A stretch of 64,000 nucleotides of DNA from JAQUTK01 sp963677415 (GCA_963677415.2 CAXXFJ010000002.1:62001-126000); one strand, 5' to 3'; counted from the first letter of the stretch, positions 8,403 to 18,001 are shown. Program-made: numbers and translations. Notes: generated from the letters alone by a model not told the origin.

Positions 8403-9169
8403 CTCAATTGATTAATATTAAATACAGGACCTTCTGTACACACACACACATTACCCTTTGTTGTATCTTCCACACAACAGAGACAAGCTCCAACACCGCA
8501 TGCCATGGTATTTTCGAGAGATACCTCGCATGAAATAGTATTCTTTTTAGCATAAGAAGCAACTGCCATCATCATTGGTTTGGGACCACATGAGTAAATT
8601 CGGCTAAAAGCTGGCTGAGAAGACATTACAGAGTGTTGGGTTACATATCCTTTCTCACCCATTGATCCATCTTCTGTGGTGAAAAAGACCTCTCCAAAGC
8701 GCTCAAATTGATCCAGTTGAAGGATTCCGGAAGCTGTACGGGCTCCTAACAAAAAGGTTGGTTTAAACCCTTGTGAATGTAATTGCGCTCCCAGATAAAG
8801 CATCGGAGCTGTACCAACGCCTCCACCAACTAATAAAAGCCTTTCTGAGGGCTTTTCAGGCATCGTAAATGTATTTCCAAGAGGATACACCATATTAACC
8901 ACAGAATCGCAGGAAAGAGCCGATAACACACGAGTACCATCTCCAATTGCATGTATTAAAAGCCACAATTCATTGGAATCCTTATCTACATAGTTTATAG
9001 AAATCGGACGCCGAAGAAAAGTAGTAGGTGAATTATCTACTTTTACCTCAATAAATTGTCCGGGGAGCATCTCAGGGAGAGGTTCTTCCTGGGTAAATTT
9101 CATCAAAAAGTAGTCGGAACTCAATTCTTCTGTTGAGACCAGCCGGAGATCTGAAATGTATTTCTTCAT
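8390..9169 (-). CDS. pyrK: Dihydroorotate dehydrogenase B, electron-transfer subunit
   Basis: PyrK carries FAD and a [2Fe-2S] cluster and transfers electrons from PyrD to NAD+. The N-terminal half is a ferredoxin-reductase-like FAD domain (LRRPISINYV), the middle an NAD domain (LLVGGGVGTAPMLYLG), and the C-terminus has the cluster cysteines in MACGVGACLCCVEDTTKGNVCVC. The ATG at 9169 (MKKYISDLRL) is preferred to one nine codons upstream because family members start there; this gives 259 residues. The 3' end overlaps pyrD. Confidence 0.94.
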   Translation of the reverse strand: MKKYISDLRLVSTEELSSDYFLMKFTQEEPLPEMLPGQFIEVKVDNSPTTFLRRPISINYVDKDSNELWLLIHAIGDGTRVLSALSCDSVVNMVYPLGNTFTMPEKPSERLLLVGGGVGTAPMLYLGAQLHSQGFKPTFLLGARTASGILQLDQFERFGEVFFTTEDGSMGEKGYVTQHSVMSSQPAFSRIYSCGPKPMMMAVASYAKKNTISCEVSLENTMACGVGACLCCVEDTTKGNVCVCTEGPVFNINQLRWPI

Positions 9170-9251
9170 AAAGATCGTTTTTCTTATAAAACACAAAGAT
9201 ACGACAATGCATGCAAACTCGATTAAGTTCGAACAAAGAAAAACAAGGATC

Positions 9252-9716
9252 TTATCGTTTCAAAATACTGTTCGCTTCTATTCCAAAAGAATCAAAGGTT
9301 CCGTCTGAATAGAATACAACTATTTTGGTTACACTTTTAGATGTGATCTTTTGAGATATAACAGATTGATTATCTGATATATTAGACACAGTTTCCCCTT
9401 GTCTCAAGTCGTTCTCCTTGCGATATTCAGCATTCTCTTGTCGATGGGGCGGAAATAATTCACTCTCAAAGCCTGATTGCTGAGATAAGTGAGCTTTTTG
9501 GTCATCTTCCTTATACATTGGACTAACTCCTCTTATTAGCCAATCCGAATTAAGGGTAGGGAATGCATCCAGGATCTTAAGAGCTATATCCAGACTGGGG
9601 CGATTACGTCCACTTAGTATATGAGACATAGCCGATCGTTGAATATTTGCAATATCTGCCAATTTAGAAGCCGATAAATGCTCTTGTTGCATGATTTTTT
9701 CAATTCTTTCTTTCAT
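9252..9716 (-). CDS. XRE-family helix-turn-helix regulator
   Basis: A 154-residue cytosolic protein. Residues 1-60 form a Cro/CI-type helix-turn-helix (MKERIEKIMQQEHLSASKLA, then NIQRSAMSHILSGRNRPSLD), followed by a polar, probably disordered linker and a short C-terminal segment (SVTKIVVFYSDGTFDSFGIE). The same layout is common among Bacteroides single-gene XRE regulators. It lies 55 nt downstream of pyrK's start region on the same strand but has its own promoter. Its targets are unknown; repeats in the AT-rich interval upstream may be operator sites. Confidence 0.85.
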   Translation of the reverse strand: MKERIEKIMQQEHLSASKLADIANIQRSAMSHILSGRNRPSLDIALKILDAFPTLNSDWLIRGVSPMYKEDDQKAHLSQQSGFESELFPPHRQENAEYRKENDLRQGETVSNISDNQSVISQKITSKSVTKIVVFYSDGTFDSFGIEANSILKR

Positions 9717-9739
9717 AAATGGCTAATTTAATGGAGTTA

Positions 9740-9747
9740 CAAATGTA
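9740..9747 (-). promoter_or_regulatory. Promoter box of the XRE regulator
   Basis: On the minus strand the bases read TACATTTG (TAnnTTTG consensus), 24-31 nt before the regulator's ATG. The upstream TTTG element is not clear. The box lies within one arm of a facing repeat pair, which suggests autoregulation. Confidence 0.5.
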
Positions 9748-10330
9748 AACATACAGAACAAAACTGTTTGGGCACAAAAGTAAATTATTTAATTCACATA
9801 TGCAAATTACATTTGTTACCATAACTTTTACACATATGTAACTACCAATCTGAATACATTCATAAATTCAAAGATTATCAATACATTAGAAACTCTTTCT
9901 ATATTTAAATAATCGGAGAAGGTAAATAGTAATAAAATACTGACTATAAGAAGCTAAGAATTATTCAAATACGAACAAACCTAACTATTTCTGATAAAAC
10001 AACATTTATAGGGCAATAATTCTAAACATCCTGTTTACTATAATGATTATATATTACTGGTTATCAACTATGTAACATAATATTAAGATCCATAGTTCTA
10101 TAGTTTACATTTATACAAAACTAACCGTATTACACATGTACACCAGTGCTGTTAGAATGTACTATAAGACTATAAAAGTATTATTAAATAGTACAAAAAT
10201 AACAATTCACAATGTTCATCTATTGTAAATAATCAACAATTGGACAAATAATTAATCTTAATTATATATTTTACTGGAAGGTGGGGGCGATTTTACACGA
10301 GAGTTGGATATTTATGTACAATTGCATACA

Positions 10331-10374
10331 GACTAAAAAATATGCGATTCTCAGAGCTCTGAGAATCGCATATT
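10331..10374 (-). terminator. Terminator of holA, 36-bp perfect palindrome
   Basis: Positions 10339-10374 form a perfect 36-bp palindrome (18-bp arms, starting AATATGCGATTCTC). On the minus strand it is followed by a T run (TTTTTAGTC), so it should terminate holA transcription about 95 nt past the stop codon. Confidence 0.8.
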
Positions 10375-10469
10375 AGTGCTGAATTACAAGCATTTAAGTC
10401 CATAAACAATGAACTCATTTATCTGTGATATAGAAAATTTAAGCGAAGACTGCAAAAAGGATTGCAGCT

Positions 10470-11489
10470 CTAGGAATGAAGTAATTTATATACCAGTTCA
10501 CGAAGAAGTTCTCCATCACTGGTTGAGTTTCCATATGCTCCTTTTGATTTACCATCATATTCTCTCAAATATGAAATAGCCCGGACCGTCTGAAGAGGGG
10601 AGAAATTTGAAAGCCCTGCCTCTATATCTTTCCACTGATAATAATTTTTTAAACCCAGATATTCGCTTAATGCCTTCTGAGATCTATCATTTTGGGAATA
10701 TGCAATAACAAGTGTAGAAAAGCTATTAAAAAGAGTTGCTGTAGAAATAAGCAAAGGGTTTTTCTTTGGGTTCTTTTCAAAATAATTGACGATGCGGTTT
10801 GCCTTAATAATATCTCTGTATAAAATAGCCCTTAGGAGCTCATAGTTATTGTATTCCTTGCTTATTCCAATATACTTCTCAATCATATCTGCAGTAATCT
10901 TATCCGCTCCAGTTGTCTGCAATACAATTATAAGCTTCTCAATTTCATGATTCAGTTTACTCAAATCATTCCCTGAATACTCAGAAAGCAGATTTGCCGC
11001 AGTAGAATCAATCTTCACATTCTTATGTTGCAAAGTGCGAAAAATCCACTCTGGTAATTGATTATCATACAACTTTTGAGAATCAAATAAAATTCCTTTC
11101 CGTTCAATTTCGGTTGCTAACTTGCGATCTATCTTTCCATATTTATAATTTATAACAAGAATGGTTGAAGTTAGCGGATTTTGCAAATACTTAATCAGCT
11201 CATCCAGATGATCCATACTCTGAGCCTCCTTGAGTATAACAACATGGTAGTCTGACATAAGCGGATAGCGACGTACCTCATCAAGTACCATTACAACATT
11301 TGAATCCGCCCCATACATAACAGTTTGATTAAAGTCTTTTTCCGTTTCTGTTAAAACAGTTTTCTCTAAATAATCTGATATATAATCAATAAAATAGGGC
11401 TCCTCACCCATCAAACCATATACAGGGACGTATTCTCTCTTTTGAATAGACTCCACAATAGTTTCAAAAGAAATATTTTTTTTAGCCAT
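10470..11489 (-). CDS. holA: DNA polymerase III delta subunit
   Basis: HolA (delta) opens the beta clamp within the clamp-loader complex. The protein is 339 residues from the chosen ATG (MAKKNISFETIVES), close to the family norm; a longer frame back to 11594 adds an unlikely leader and would overlap the divergent neighbour. Typical features are the N-terminal VPVYGLMGEEPYFIDYISDYL segment, the LDEVRRYPLMSDYHVVILKEAQ clamp-contact region, the middle lid domain and the C-terminal helical collar domain (YLGLKNYYQWKDIEAGLSNF). Confidence 0.93.
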   Translation of the reverse strand: MAKKNISFETIVESIQKREYVPVYGLMGEEPYFIDYISDYLEKTVLTETEKDFNQTVMYGADSNVVMVLDEVRRYPLMSDYHVVILKEAQSMDHLDELIKYLQNPLTSTILVINYKYGKIDRKLATEIERKGILFDSQKLYDNQLPEWIFRTLQHKNVKIDSTAANLLSEYSGNDLSKLNHEIEKLIIVLQTTGADKITADMIEKYIGISKEYNNYELLRAILYRDIIKANRIVNYFEKNPKKNPLLISTATLFNSFSTLVIAYSQNDRSQKALSEYLGLKNYYQWKDIEAGLSNFSPLQTVRAISYLREYDGKSKGAYGNSTSDGELLRELVYKLLHS

Positions 11490-11584
11490 ATCTAACTGCG
11501 CAATTAGTGTCAATTTCAAACAAAATACTACTTTTGGAGAATGTTTTAAAGTAACACATTCCAAATAGCAAACAAATATACTAA

Positions 11585-12055
11585 ATGTTGCCATTAAACC
11601 TGCCTCTTTATCCGGTTAAAATAATCCAGTTAAATGGGAAACAGATGATTTTTGACTCCATCCGTAAAAAATATGTTGTTTTAACTCCAGAGGAATGGGT
11701 CCGACAACAGTTTGTACAATTTCTAATTATTGAAAAAGGATACACATCTTCTTTACTCTCCAATGAGGTCACAATTGAATTGAATGGAATGAAACGACGT
11801 TGTGACACAGTATTGTACTCCAACACACTTCAACCTCTTCTGATAGTTGAATACAAATCTCCGAATGTGGAGATATCTCAATCTGTATTTGACCAGATTG
11901 TTCGTTATAATGGTGTATTAAAAGTCCCCTATCTTATTGTCACAAATGGAATCAGACACTTCTGCTGCCGTATGAATTATACAACATTAAGTACTTCATT
12001 TTTAAATGATATCCCTGATTATAAAACGATCAAAGATGAATTTTTTGAACTATGA
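11585..12055 (+). CDS. HsdR-N-like PD-(D/E)xK fold protein
   Basis: A 156-residue cytosolic protein matching the N-terminal nuclease-like domain of type I restriction R subunits (HSDR_N type). The PD-(D/E)xK core is visible: Asp in MKRRCDTVLY and the E-x-K pair in LLIVEYKSP, about 20 residues apart as in active enzymes. There is no helicase part and no hsdM/hsdS nearby, so it is not a restriction system. Stand-alone copies divergent from holA are common in Bacteroides, and the role is unknown. The intact catalytic residues make a nuclease activity possible. Confidence 0.8.
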   Translation: MLPLNLPLYPVKIIQLNGKQMIFDSIRKKYVVLTPEEWVRQQFVQFLIIEKGYTSSLLSNEVTIELNGMKRRCDTVLYSNTLQPLLIVEYKSPNVEISQSVFDQIVRYNGVLKVPYLIVTNGIRHFCCRMNYTTLSTSFLNDIPDYKTIKDEFFEL

Positions 12056-12144
12056 TAAACATACATTTTAAAAGAAATTTTCTTTAAAGTGATGGATATT
12101 AGCGTAAAACTTATTATCTTCGCATCTTCCTAATAAATAATCTG

Positions 12145-13896
12145 ATGAGATACAGGATCCTATTTTACTCAATAATACTTTCTCTTTCTTTTTTTCTGAT
12201 TATTTTTTCTTGTCAGAAAAAGAATGAATCTATCTCTTTTCTCTCCGAGAAAGAAATTGATACTTATTGGAGAAGTGGCAAAACACTACCTTTGGGTATT
12301 TCTGAAAAATACCCTTTCCCTGTACAGAAAATAACGAATGATAATGGCATTAATGTCCTTATCGACATGGCCCACCAAACTCAGTTTGTAACTCTTTGGA
12401 GTTTGAATAGTTATCTGAATGGACTTGGTTTTAGGTCAATAGGCAATCAAGCCTCATTACATTCCGTATTGGCATCTGATGGAAAAAGTCGTGTTCGTAT
12501 ACCTTTCAAAAATGGAATATTTCCTTTTGCCTGGATACCTAATCTAGATTATAACATCGTTATTACCGAACAAGAGTTTCCAAACTATCAGGAATACCTA
12601 CCACAAGAAATTGAAGCATTGAAAAGGTTTGTCCAAAAAGGAGGAGGTCTTTTGATTCAATGTGGACCCGACTTTTCTCTTCCTTCTAACGGGAATGAGC
12701 TCTCAGTGGAAAAGTTGATTCAAACATTTGATGCAAAAATCGCTAAAGAGATAGACTCAGTCAACCAGAAAAAATTTGCGACATTTATTACGAATAAAAA
12801 ATGGGAAACGACTCGTAAAGGCGAATGTGGGAAAATTATTGAAGCTCGTCGAGTGTTTGGAAAAGGACATGTCATGCTAATTGGAGCTCTTAATACTTTA
12901 TTGCCTGGGTCCAATAACTCTCCTGCAACTCAACAGAAGGAAAAAACACAGTTCACAGAAGAACTGAAATGGCTGGCAGAGGGAAAAAAACCTATAGGAG
13001 GTGAACCCAGAGTCCCCTCAAGTATGGCTGGTGGTGGAGGTATTTTTCCAGAACTCGAGAAGAATATTGGAGATGTTGTGTTATTCTATGCATTCAATCA
13101 AAAGAAAGAACTTTTGGATTGCATGGACAATGACCTCCCACGAGCTCAGAAAATATTACAGAAATGGTTTCCTTCAAAGAAAAGTGAACCAATCTACCTC
13201 ATTTTATCAGCAGGGTCAGGAGGAGCTTGGGTCGTTAATGCATATAAACCTAAAGAAGTCGGTTTGATTAGTATTGATCCAATTCCCCTTATTGGTGCAT
13301 TTGCATTTGAAATGGGACATATAAACAGAGGTCCTGCAAATGAATTTGGGCGCACAGCTGGTTGGGTGCAGGCTATTAACGGAAGTAACGGACAAGCTGG
13401 TTGGTTTCAAGGAAAGATCCTTGCTATATTTAACGATTCTTTGAAGTATAAACCGAATCGTGACTGTAATTCATTCTTTACGAAAGATAAGAAAGGAGAT
13501 TCAATAGATCTTGCCCGGTTCAATCCCGAAGAACTTTACAGTAAGGATGAGAAGATTACCAAACTATGGTATGTATTCCAGAAGTTGGATGACAGATACG
13601 GTACGACTTGGTATCCGCGATGGCTATGGGTGATGAATACGCGTTGGGATAGCACTCCTGAGAAACAACTTACTTTTGATGAGATGGTGGAAGACATGAG
13701 TATAGCCGTTGGTGAGGATCTCTTCCCTTTCTTTTCTAAATTGGGCACTACCTTGGAAAAGAATCGTCTTGCAGAGATTAAATTTAATAATGAAATTATT
13801 AGGCTTAAAGTGTCTCCTTTAGAGGTCACACCTGCAGGAAACATAAAGCTGGATAGTATCAAAGACTATATGCAACCGATTATAATCTCTGAATAA
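12145..13896 (+). CDS. Large lipoprotein of unknown function
   Basis: A 583-residue protein with a lipoprotein signal ending at FSC (lipid-attached Cys23), so envelope-anchored. Residues about 70-260 resemble a glutamine-amidotransferase-like fold (VLIDMAHQTQF, NYNIVITEQEFP-like segment, FVQKGGGLLIQCG) as in DUF4350-type surface proteins. The C-terminal half contains FAFEMGHINRGP around residue 388, where zinc peptidases of the M60 type carry HExGH; the first His is absent, so catalysis is doubtful. The family is not firmly recognised. It stands alone between the HsdR-N-like gene and the convergent tsaD, 8 bp away. Confidence 0.75.
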   Translation: MRYRILFYSIILSLSFFLIIFSCQKKNESISFLSEKEIDTYWRSGKTLPLGISEKYPFPVQKITNDNGINVLIDMAHQTQFVTLWSLNSYLNGLGFRSIGNQASLHSVLASDGKSRVRIPFKNGIFPFAWIPNLDYNIVITEQEFPNYQEYLPQEIEALKRFVQKGGGLLIQCGPDFSLPSNGNELSVEKLIQTFDAKIAKEIDSVNQKKFATFITNKKWETTRKGECGKIIEARRVFGKGHVMLIGALNTLLPGSNNSPATQQKEKTQFTEELKWLAEGKKPIGGEPRVPSSMAGGGGIFPELEKNIGDVVLFYAFNQKKELLDCMDNDLPRAQKILQKWFPSKKSEPIYLILSAGSGGAWVVNAYKPKEVGLISIDPIPLIGAFAFEMGHINRGPANEFGRTAGWVQAINGSNGQAGWFQGKILAIFNDSLKYKPNRDCNSFFTKDKKGDSIDLARFNPEELYSKDEKITKLWYVFQKLDDRYGTTWYPRWLWVMNTRWDSTPEKQLTFDEMVEDMSIAVGEDLFPFFSKLGTTLEKNRLAEIKFNNEIIRLKVSPLEVTPAGNIKLDSIKDYMQPIIISE

Positions 13897-13904
13897 CTCC
13901 AAAA

Positions 13905-14924
13905 TCACATATTGACCCGAGAGAATGGTATGATACTGACAGGTGCAAATTCTTTGTCAATATATTTGTAATAGCCCGTAATGGCAACCATCGCTGCATT
14001 GTCTGTTGTAAATGAGAATGGAGGAATGTGAATCTTTAAGTGATATTTTACAGCATAATCTTCAAAAGCAGCTCTTAGACCACTATTCGCAGATACCCCT
14101 CCTGCAACAGCTACCTCCTTAATTTTCAAATCCCGTGATGCTTTATAAAGCTTATCCATCAAAATCTCGACTACAGTCTTTTGAATAGATGCACATAAGT
14201 CAGCACGATTTTCTTCAATAAAAGATGGGGTCTCTTTCATAGCATCGCGTACGAGATAAAGAAAAGAAGTCTTTAGGCCACTGAAACTATAGTCATATCC
14301 TTTCATGTGAGGTTTGTGAAATTTAAAAGCCAACGGATTACCCTCTTTTGCGAGACGATCAACATGAGGGCCACCGGGATAAGGCAATCCCATCACCTTA
14401 GCACATTTATCAAAAGCCTCACCTGCGGCATCATCTATCGTTTGTCCGATAATCTCCATGTCATTGTATGAATTGACACGAATAATTTGCGAATTACCTC
14501 CTGATACAAGCAAACAGAGAAAAGGGAAATGTGGTTGATTATTCTCTTCGGGAGTTTGTTTAATAAAATGAGCCAATACATGTGCCTGCAAATGATTAAC
14601 TTCAATCATGGGAATCCCGAGTGAAATTGATAAGCCTTTTGTGAATGAATTGCCAACCAGCAGTGACCCTATTAATCCGGGACCATTAGTGAAAGCTATA
14701 GCAGACAGTTCGGATTTCTCCACTCCTGCTCTTTTCAATGCTTCATGTACCACCGGAATTATATTTTGCTGATGTGCACGGGAAGCAAGTTCAGGCACTA
14801 CACCTCCATATGCTTGATGTACTGATTGAGAAGCTATCACATTCGAAAGCATTACTTCATCACGAATTACAGAGGCTGAAGTATCATCGCATGACGTTTC
14901 GATACCCAATATTGTTATTGACAT
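13905..14924 (-). CDS. tsaD: tRNA N6-threonylcarbamoyladenosine transferase subunit
   Basis: TsaD transfers the threonylcarbamoyl group to A37 of ANN-reading tRNAs, working with TsaB and TsaE. The protein (339 residues from MSITILGIETSCDDTS) has the ASKHA nucleotide site and the metal-ligand motif HQQNIIPVVHEAL, the glycine-rich FLCLLVSGGNSQI, and the C-terminal VAVAGGVSANSGLR and FTTDNAAMVA motifs. The start at 14924 is chosen because the motif ILGIETSCDDTS follows directly; an upstream in-frame ATG adds five residues. tsaB and tsaE are not in the window. Confidence 0.97.
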   Translation of the reverse strand: MSITILGIETSCDDTSASVIRDEVMLSNVIASQSVHQAYGGVVPELASRAHQQNIIPVVHEALKRAGVEKSELSAIAFTNGPGLIGSLLVGNSFTKGLSISLGIPMIEVNHLQAHVLAHFIKQTPEENNQPHFPFLCLLVSGGNSQIIRVNSYNDMEIIGQTIDDAAGEAFDKCAKVMGLPYPGGPHVDRLAKEGNPLAFKFHKPHMKGYDYSFSGLKTSFLYLVRDAMKETPSFIEENRADLCASIQKTVVEILMDKLYKASRDLKIKEVAVAGGVSANSGLRAAFEDYAVKYHLKIHIPPFSFTTDNAAMVAITGYYKYIDKEFAPVSIIPFSRVNM

Positions 14925-15125
14925 AAGCATTAATATCAAATTTTATGCAAAGGAAAGAAGTATTTCTAGCAATCGCAATAAGAAGTTGCATATTTTTGTA
15001 TTTTTGTTATCTCAAATAATAAGAACCAAATCATCTCAATAACAGACGCATTCTATTTCGAACTATCAAATAAGATTGATCAAAGACTGACTATTTTCAT
15101 GAATGCATAATTAATATACGAAATA

Positions 15126-15605
15126 ATGGGAAACAAATATCTTAAGAAAAGCATTTGTATATCATTCCTCTTCCTGCTCATTTTTCATTCTCTTCATGCA
15201 GAGGATAAAGAACAAATGAATCATATGGACAGCCTGATATATTCAGGTAATTACACGATCAAAATAACACAAATAGAGCCCTCTTCTGCTTCTACTATAC
15301 TTGCCAACACTATCTATACATTGATTGTAAAGAATGATTCCGTATATTCAGACCTACCCTATTTTGGCCGGGCTTATCACCTCAATTATAATCAGATTGC
15401 AGGTTTAGAAATGGAGACCGGCATTTCTGACTATACTATCAAAAGAACAAGAAAAGGATTTGTTGAAGCCAGTTTTAAATCACGTACAAAGGATGATAAA
15501 TACAGTTGGAAACTCCTATTTGAAAGAAACGGTTCTGTTTTTATTCGTGTTTCGATGAAAAACAAACAACCAATAGGATTCAGTGGAAGAATTGTCTCTT
15601 TATAA
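15126..15605 (+). CDS. DUF4251 domain protein, exported
   Basis: A 159-residue protein with an N-terminal signal (ICISFLFLLIFHSLHAE), so probably periplasmic. The remainder matches the DUF4251 pattern of Bacteroidetes: a strand-rich domain with ILANTIYTLIVKNDSVYSDL, then LPYFGRAYHLNY and a terminal GFSGRIV. No function is known. A TATTTTTG box at 14991-14998 is a possible but distant promoter. Confidence 0.85.
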   Translation: MGNKYLKKSICISFLFLLIFHSLHAEDKEQMNHMDSLIYSGNYTIKITQIEPSSASTILANTIYTLIVKNDSVYSDLPYFGRAYHLNYNQIAGLEMETGISDYTIKRTRKGFVEASFKSRTKDDKYSWKLLFERNGSVFIRVSMKNKQPIGFSGRIVSL

Positions 15606-15684
15606 TAGTAGAATTAAGGTACCATCAACATGGGTTGTAGTTCTTTTTTTACCTTGAAAACATCATTAATCAGAGAATATGAGT

Positions 15685-15692
15685 TATATTTG
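15685..15692 (+). promoter_or_regulatory. Promoter box ahead of the rsfS remnant/ftsH
   Basis: TATATTTG matches TAnnTTTG and predicts a transcript start near 15699, 30 nt before the small rsfS-like frame. A clear upstream TTTG is not seen. It is the only convincing promoter before ftsH, so ftsH and cdsA probably depend on it. Confidence 0.55.
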
Positions 15693-15728
15693 CATTTCAA
15701 TAAATTAAAGAAAGATAATTAGAAGAAA

Positions 15729-15878
15729 ATGAATAACAGAAATAGATTAATTGATGCAATTATAGAAGGAAAAGAAGGAATACAAGAAAAGAAAGGAAAA
15801 AAGATCTTCGTGACTAGTATTGATCTGTATCATATAATAAGCACGGTAAAATCACAATCCATCACTAATTTATATTGA
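15729..15878 (+). pseudogene. rsfS: Truncated ribosome-silencing factor (RsfS/iojap) remnant
   Basis: A 49-codon frame whose first 31 residues (NRNRLIDAIIEG, then GIQEKKGKKIFVTSID) resemble the N-terminus of Bacteroides RsfS, which normally runs to about 119 residues and precedes ftsH-cdsA. The diagnostic later parts of the family, including the WVAMDY-type strand and the HIF(L)PE segment, are missing. Frame and stop are intact and the stop is 19 nt before the ftsH start, so this looks like an internal deletion of about 70 codons rather than a frameshift. RsfS normally binds uL14 and blocks subunit joining in starvation; that function should be lost unless another copy exists. The family assignment rests on a short match. 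Confidence 0.55.
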
Positions 15879-15897
15879 TCGATTAATAACAAACTTT

Positions 15898-18001
15898 ATG
15901 GATAACGAAAAAAAGAATAATATTCCTTCATCTGAAGGACCTTCTAACAAAAACAACAAAAAACCGCCGGTTAAGTTCAAGTTTAATTTATATTGGATCT
16001 ATTCATCTATTGCAATTTTGATGATTTTCCTATGGTTATCAAATGACATGAATATTTCCGGAAAGAAAGACTGGTCTGAATTTGACCAAATGTTAAGGAA
16101 TGGATACATTGAGAAGATTGTAGCACACAAAAGCAAGACCGAACTAGATGCTTTTGTTTTAAAAGACCATATTAAAGATGTATTTGGTGACAAAGTTGAC
16201 GAAAGCTCTCAGCCGGCAAAGATAACTGTTGGCTATAGTTCAAATGAGTTTCTTGCGAACTATCTGATTGATCTGAAGAAAGAAAATGATCTGAAGGAAG
16301 AAAAATGGATTGAACCAAAAATCGTGTGGGAACCGGGGTAATGATGGGTTCATGAATATATTGTACACATTTGGTCCCATTCTGCTTTTTGTTGGACTCT
16401 GGATTTTCATGATGCGTAAAATGTCTGGAGGCGTTGGTGGATCAGGTGGTGGTGGTGTTTTCAATGTAGGCAAATCAAAAGCTCAGCTTTTTGACAAAGA
16501 TAATGAGAATAAGAACACATTTAAGGACGTAGCAGGGCTTGCTGAAGCAAAAGAAGAGATTCAGGAAATAGTCGAGTTTCTAAAGAATCCAACAAAATAT
16601 ACCGACCTCGGGGGAAAGATTCCAAAGGGTGCTTTACTTGTAGGCCCTCCGGGTACTGGAAAGACATTACTGGCAAAAGCTGTCGCAGGAGAAGCCAATG
16701 TTCCTTTCTTCTCTCTTTCAGGATCAGACTTTGTGGAGATGTTTGTAGGTGTCGGCGCCTCTCGTGTACGAGACTTATTCAAACAAGCGAAAGAAAAAGC
16801 TCCTTGTATCGTATTCATTGATGAGATTGATGCTGTAGGTCGTGCACGTGGAAAAAACCCAAATATGGGCTCCAATGACGAACGTGAAAACACGCTCAAT
16901 CAGTTGCTCACAGAGATGGATGGATTTGGTTCAAACAGTGGAGTTATTATTCTTGCTGCAACTAATCGTGCAGATATTTTGGACAAAGCTTTACTTCGGG
17001 CAGGAAGATTTGACCGCCAGATTACCGTTGAACTGCCCGATTTAACCGAACGAAAAGAAATTTTCCTGGTGCATCTTCGTCCGATTAAGATATCGCCCAA
17101 TGTAGATGTCGAATTACTGGCACGGCAGACTCCGGGCTTTGCTGGAGCTGATATTGCAAATGTTTGTAATGAAGCTGCTCTCATCGCAGCCCGTCGTAGC
17201 AAGAAGTTTGTAGAAAAACAAGATTTCATGGATGCTGTTGACCGGATTATCGGTGGATTGGAAAAGAAGAATAAGATTACAACCGTTGAAGAAAAACGGA
17301 CCATTGCCATTCATGAGGCGGGACACGCCACCCTCAGTTGGTTTTTGGAGTTTGCAAATCCTTTGGTTAAAGTAACAATCGTTCCGCGTGGAAAAGCACT
17401 TGGAGCTGCCTGGTACTTGCCTGAAGAAAGACAGATCACTACCCGTGAGCAGATGCTTGATCAGATGTGTGCAATTCTCGGAGGTCGTGCTGCTGAAGAT
17501 GTTTGCATCGGAAAAGTATCCAGTGGAGCTATGAATGATTTGGAAAGATCAACAAAGCAAGCTTATGGAATGGTTGCCTACCTCGGTTTGAGTGAGAAAC
17601 TGCCTAATCTTTGTTATTACAATGCACAAGATGAGTTTGCTTTCAACAAACCATATAGCGAGAAAACTGCTGAATTGATTGACGAAGAAGTTAAAAATCT
17701 GATTAATGAACAATATCTTCGTGCTAAAGAAATGCTTATCAAACATAAAGAATTTCACAAACAATTATCAGATTTACTAGTTGAACGCGAGGTAATTTTT
17801 GCAGAAGATCTGGAGCGTCTTTTTGGTAAACGTCAGTGGGCTTCACGTACAGAGGAGATTCTTTCTCTGAATGAAGAAAACGAGCGTGAAATCAAGAATG
17901 AGCATAAAAACTCTGATGAGAATACTGCTGAGAAAGACAATGATAGTAATTCTGAAATACCGGAAATGCAAGATAAAGAGAGCAACCAAACGGATAACTA
18001 A
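15898..18001 (+). pseudogene. ftsH: ATP-dependent zinc metalloprotease FtsH, one frameshift
   Basis: FtsH is a membrane-anchored AAA+ protease that degrades misfolded membrane proteins and regulatory targets. The gene is in two frames: 15898-16341 (147 residues: N-terminal tail, TM about 38-56, periplasmic domain) and a continuation to 18001 (second TM FGPILLFVGLWIFMMR, Walker A GPPGTGKT, Walker B VFIDEIDAVG, second region of homology, protease motif HEAGH, acidic tail). Dropping one G from GGGG at 16335-16338 joins them as EPG-NDGF in a normal protein of about 700 residues. All active-site residues are intact. This may be a sequencing error, a real mutation, or +1 slippage at GGG-TAA. cdsA follows at 41 nt. 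Confidence 0.9.

Larger units (their letters stand above)
9717..10469. other. 753-bp AT-rich intergenic region
   Basis: No gene is seen. Near the regulator, GTTACAAATGTAA (from 9736) and its near-inverse TTACATTTGTTAC (from 9807) face each other. The first contains TACATTTG on the minus strand (9747-9740), a good -10-like box with predicted start about 17 nt before the regulator ATG. Two copies of ACATATG flank the second repeat. These could be operators. The middle (about 9850-10330) is AT-rich with no clear structure. The right end holds a 36-bp perfect palindrome listed separately. Confidence 0.6.

Noticed and set aside
9717..10469. tRNA or other RNA gene in the AT-rich gap
   Set aside because: No cloverleaf, T-loop or conserved RNA motif could be found; only the palindrome and facing repeats stand out.
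11585..12055. Type I restriction-modification system
   Set aside because: Only the HsdR N-terminal nuclease-like domain is present; no helicase, methylase or specificity genes lie nearby.
16900..17310. 136-codon minus-strand frame inside ftsH
   Set aside because: Shadow of the conserved AAA+ domain on the other strand.
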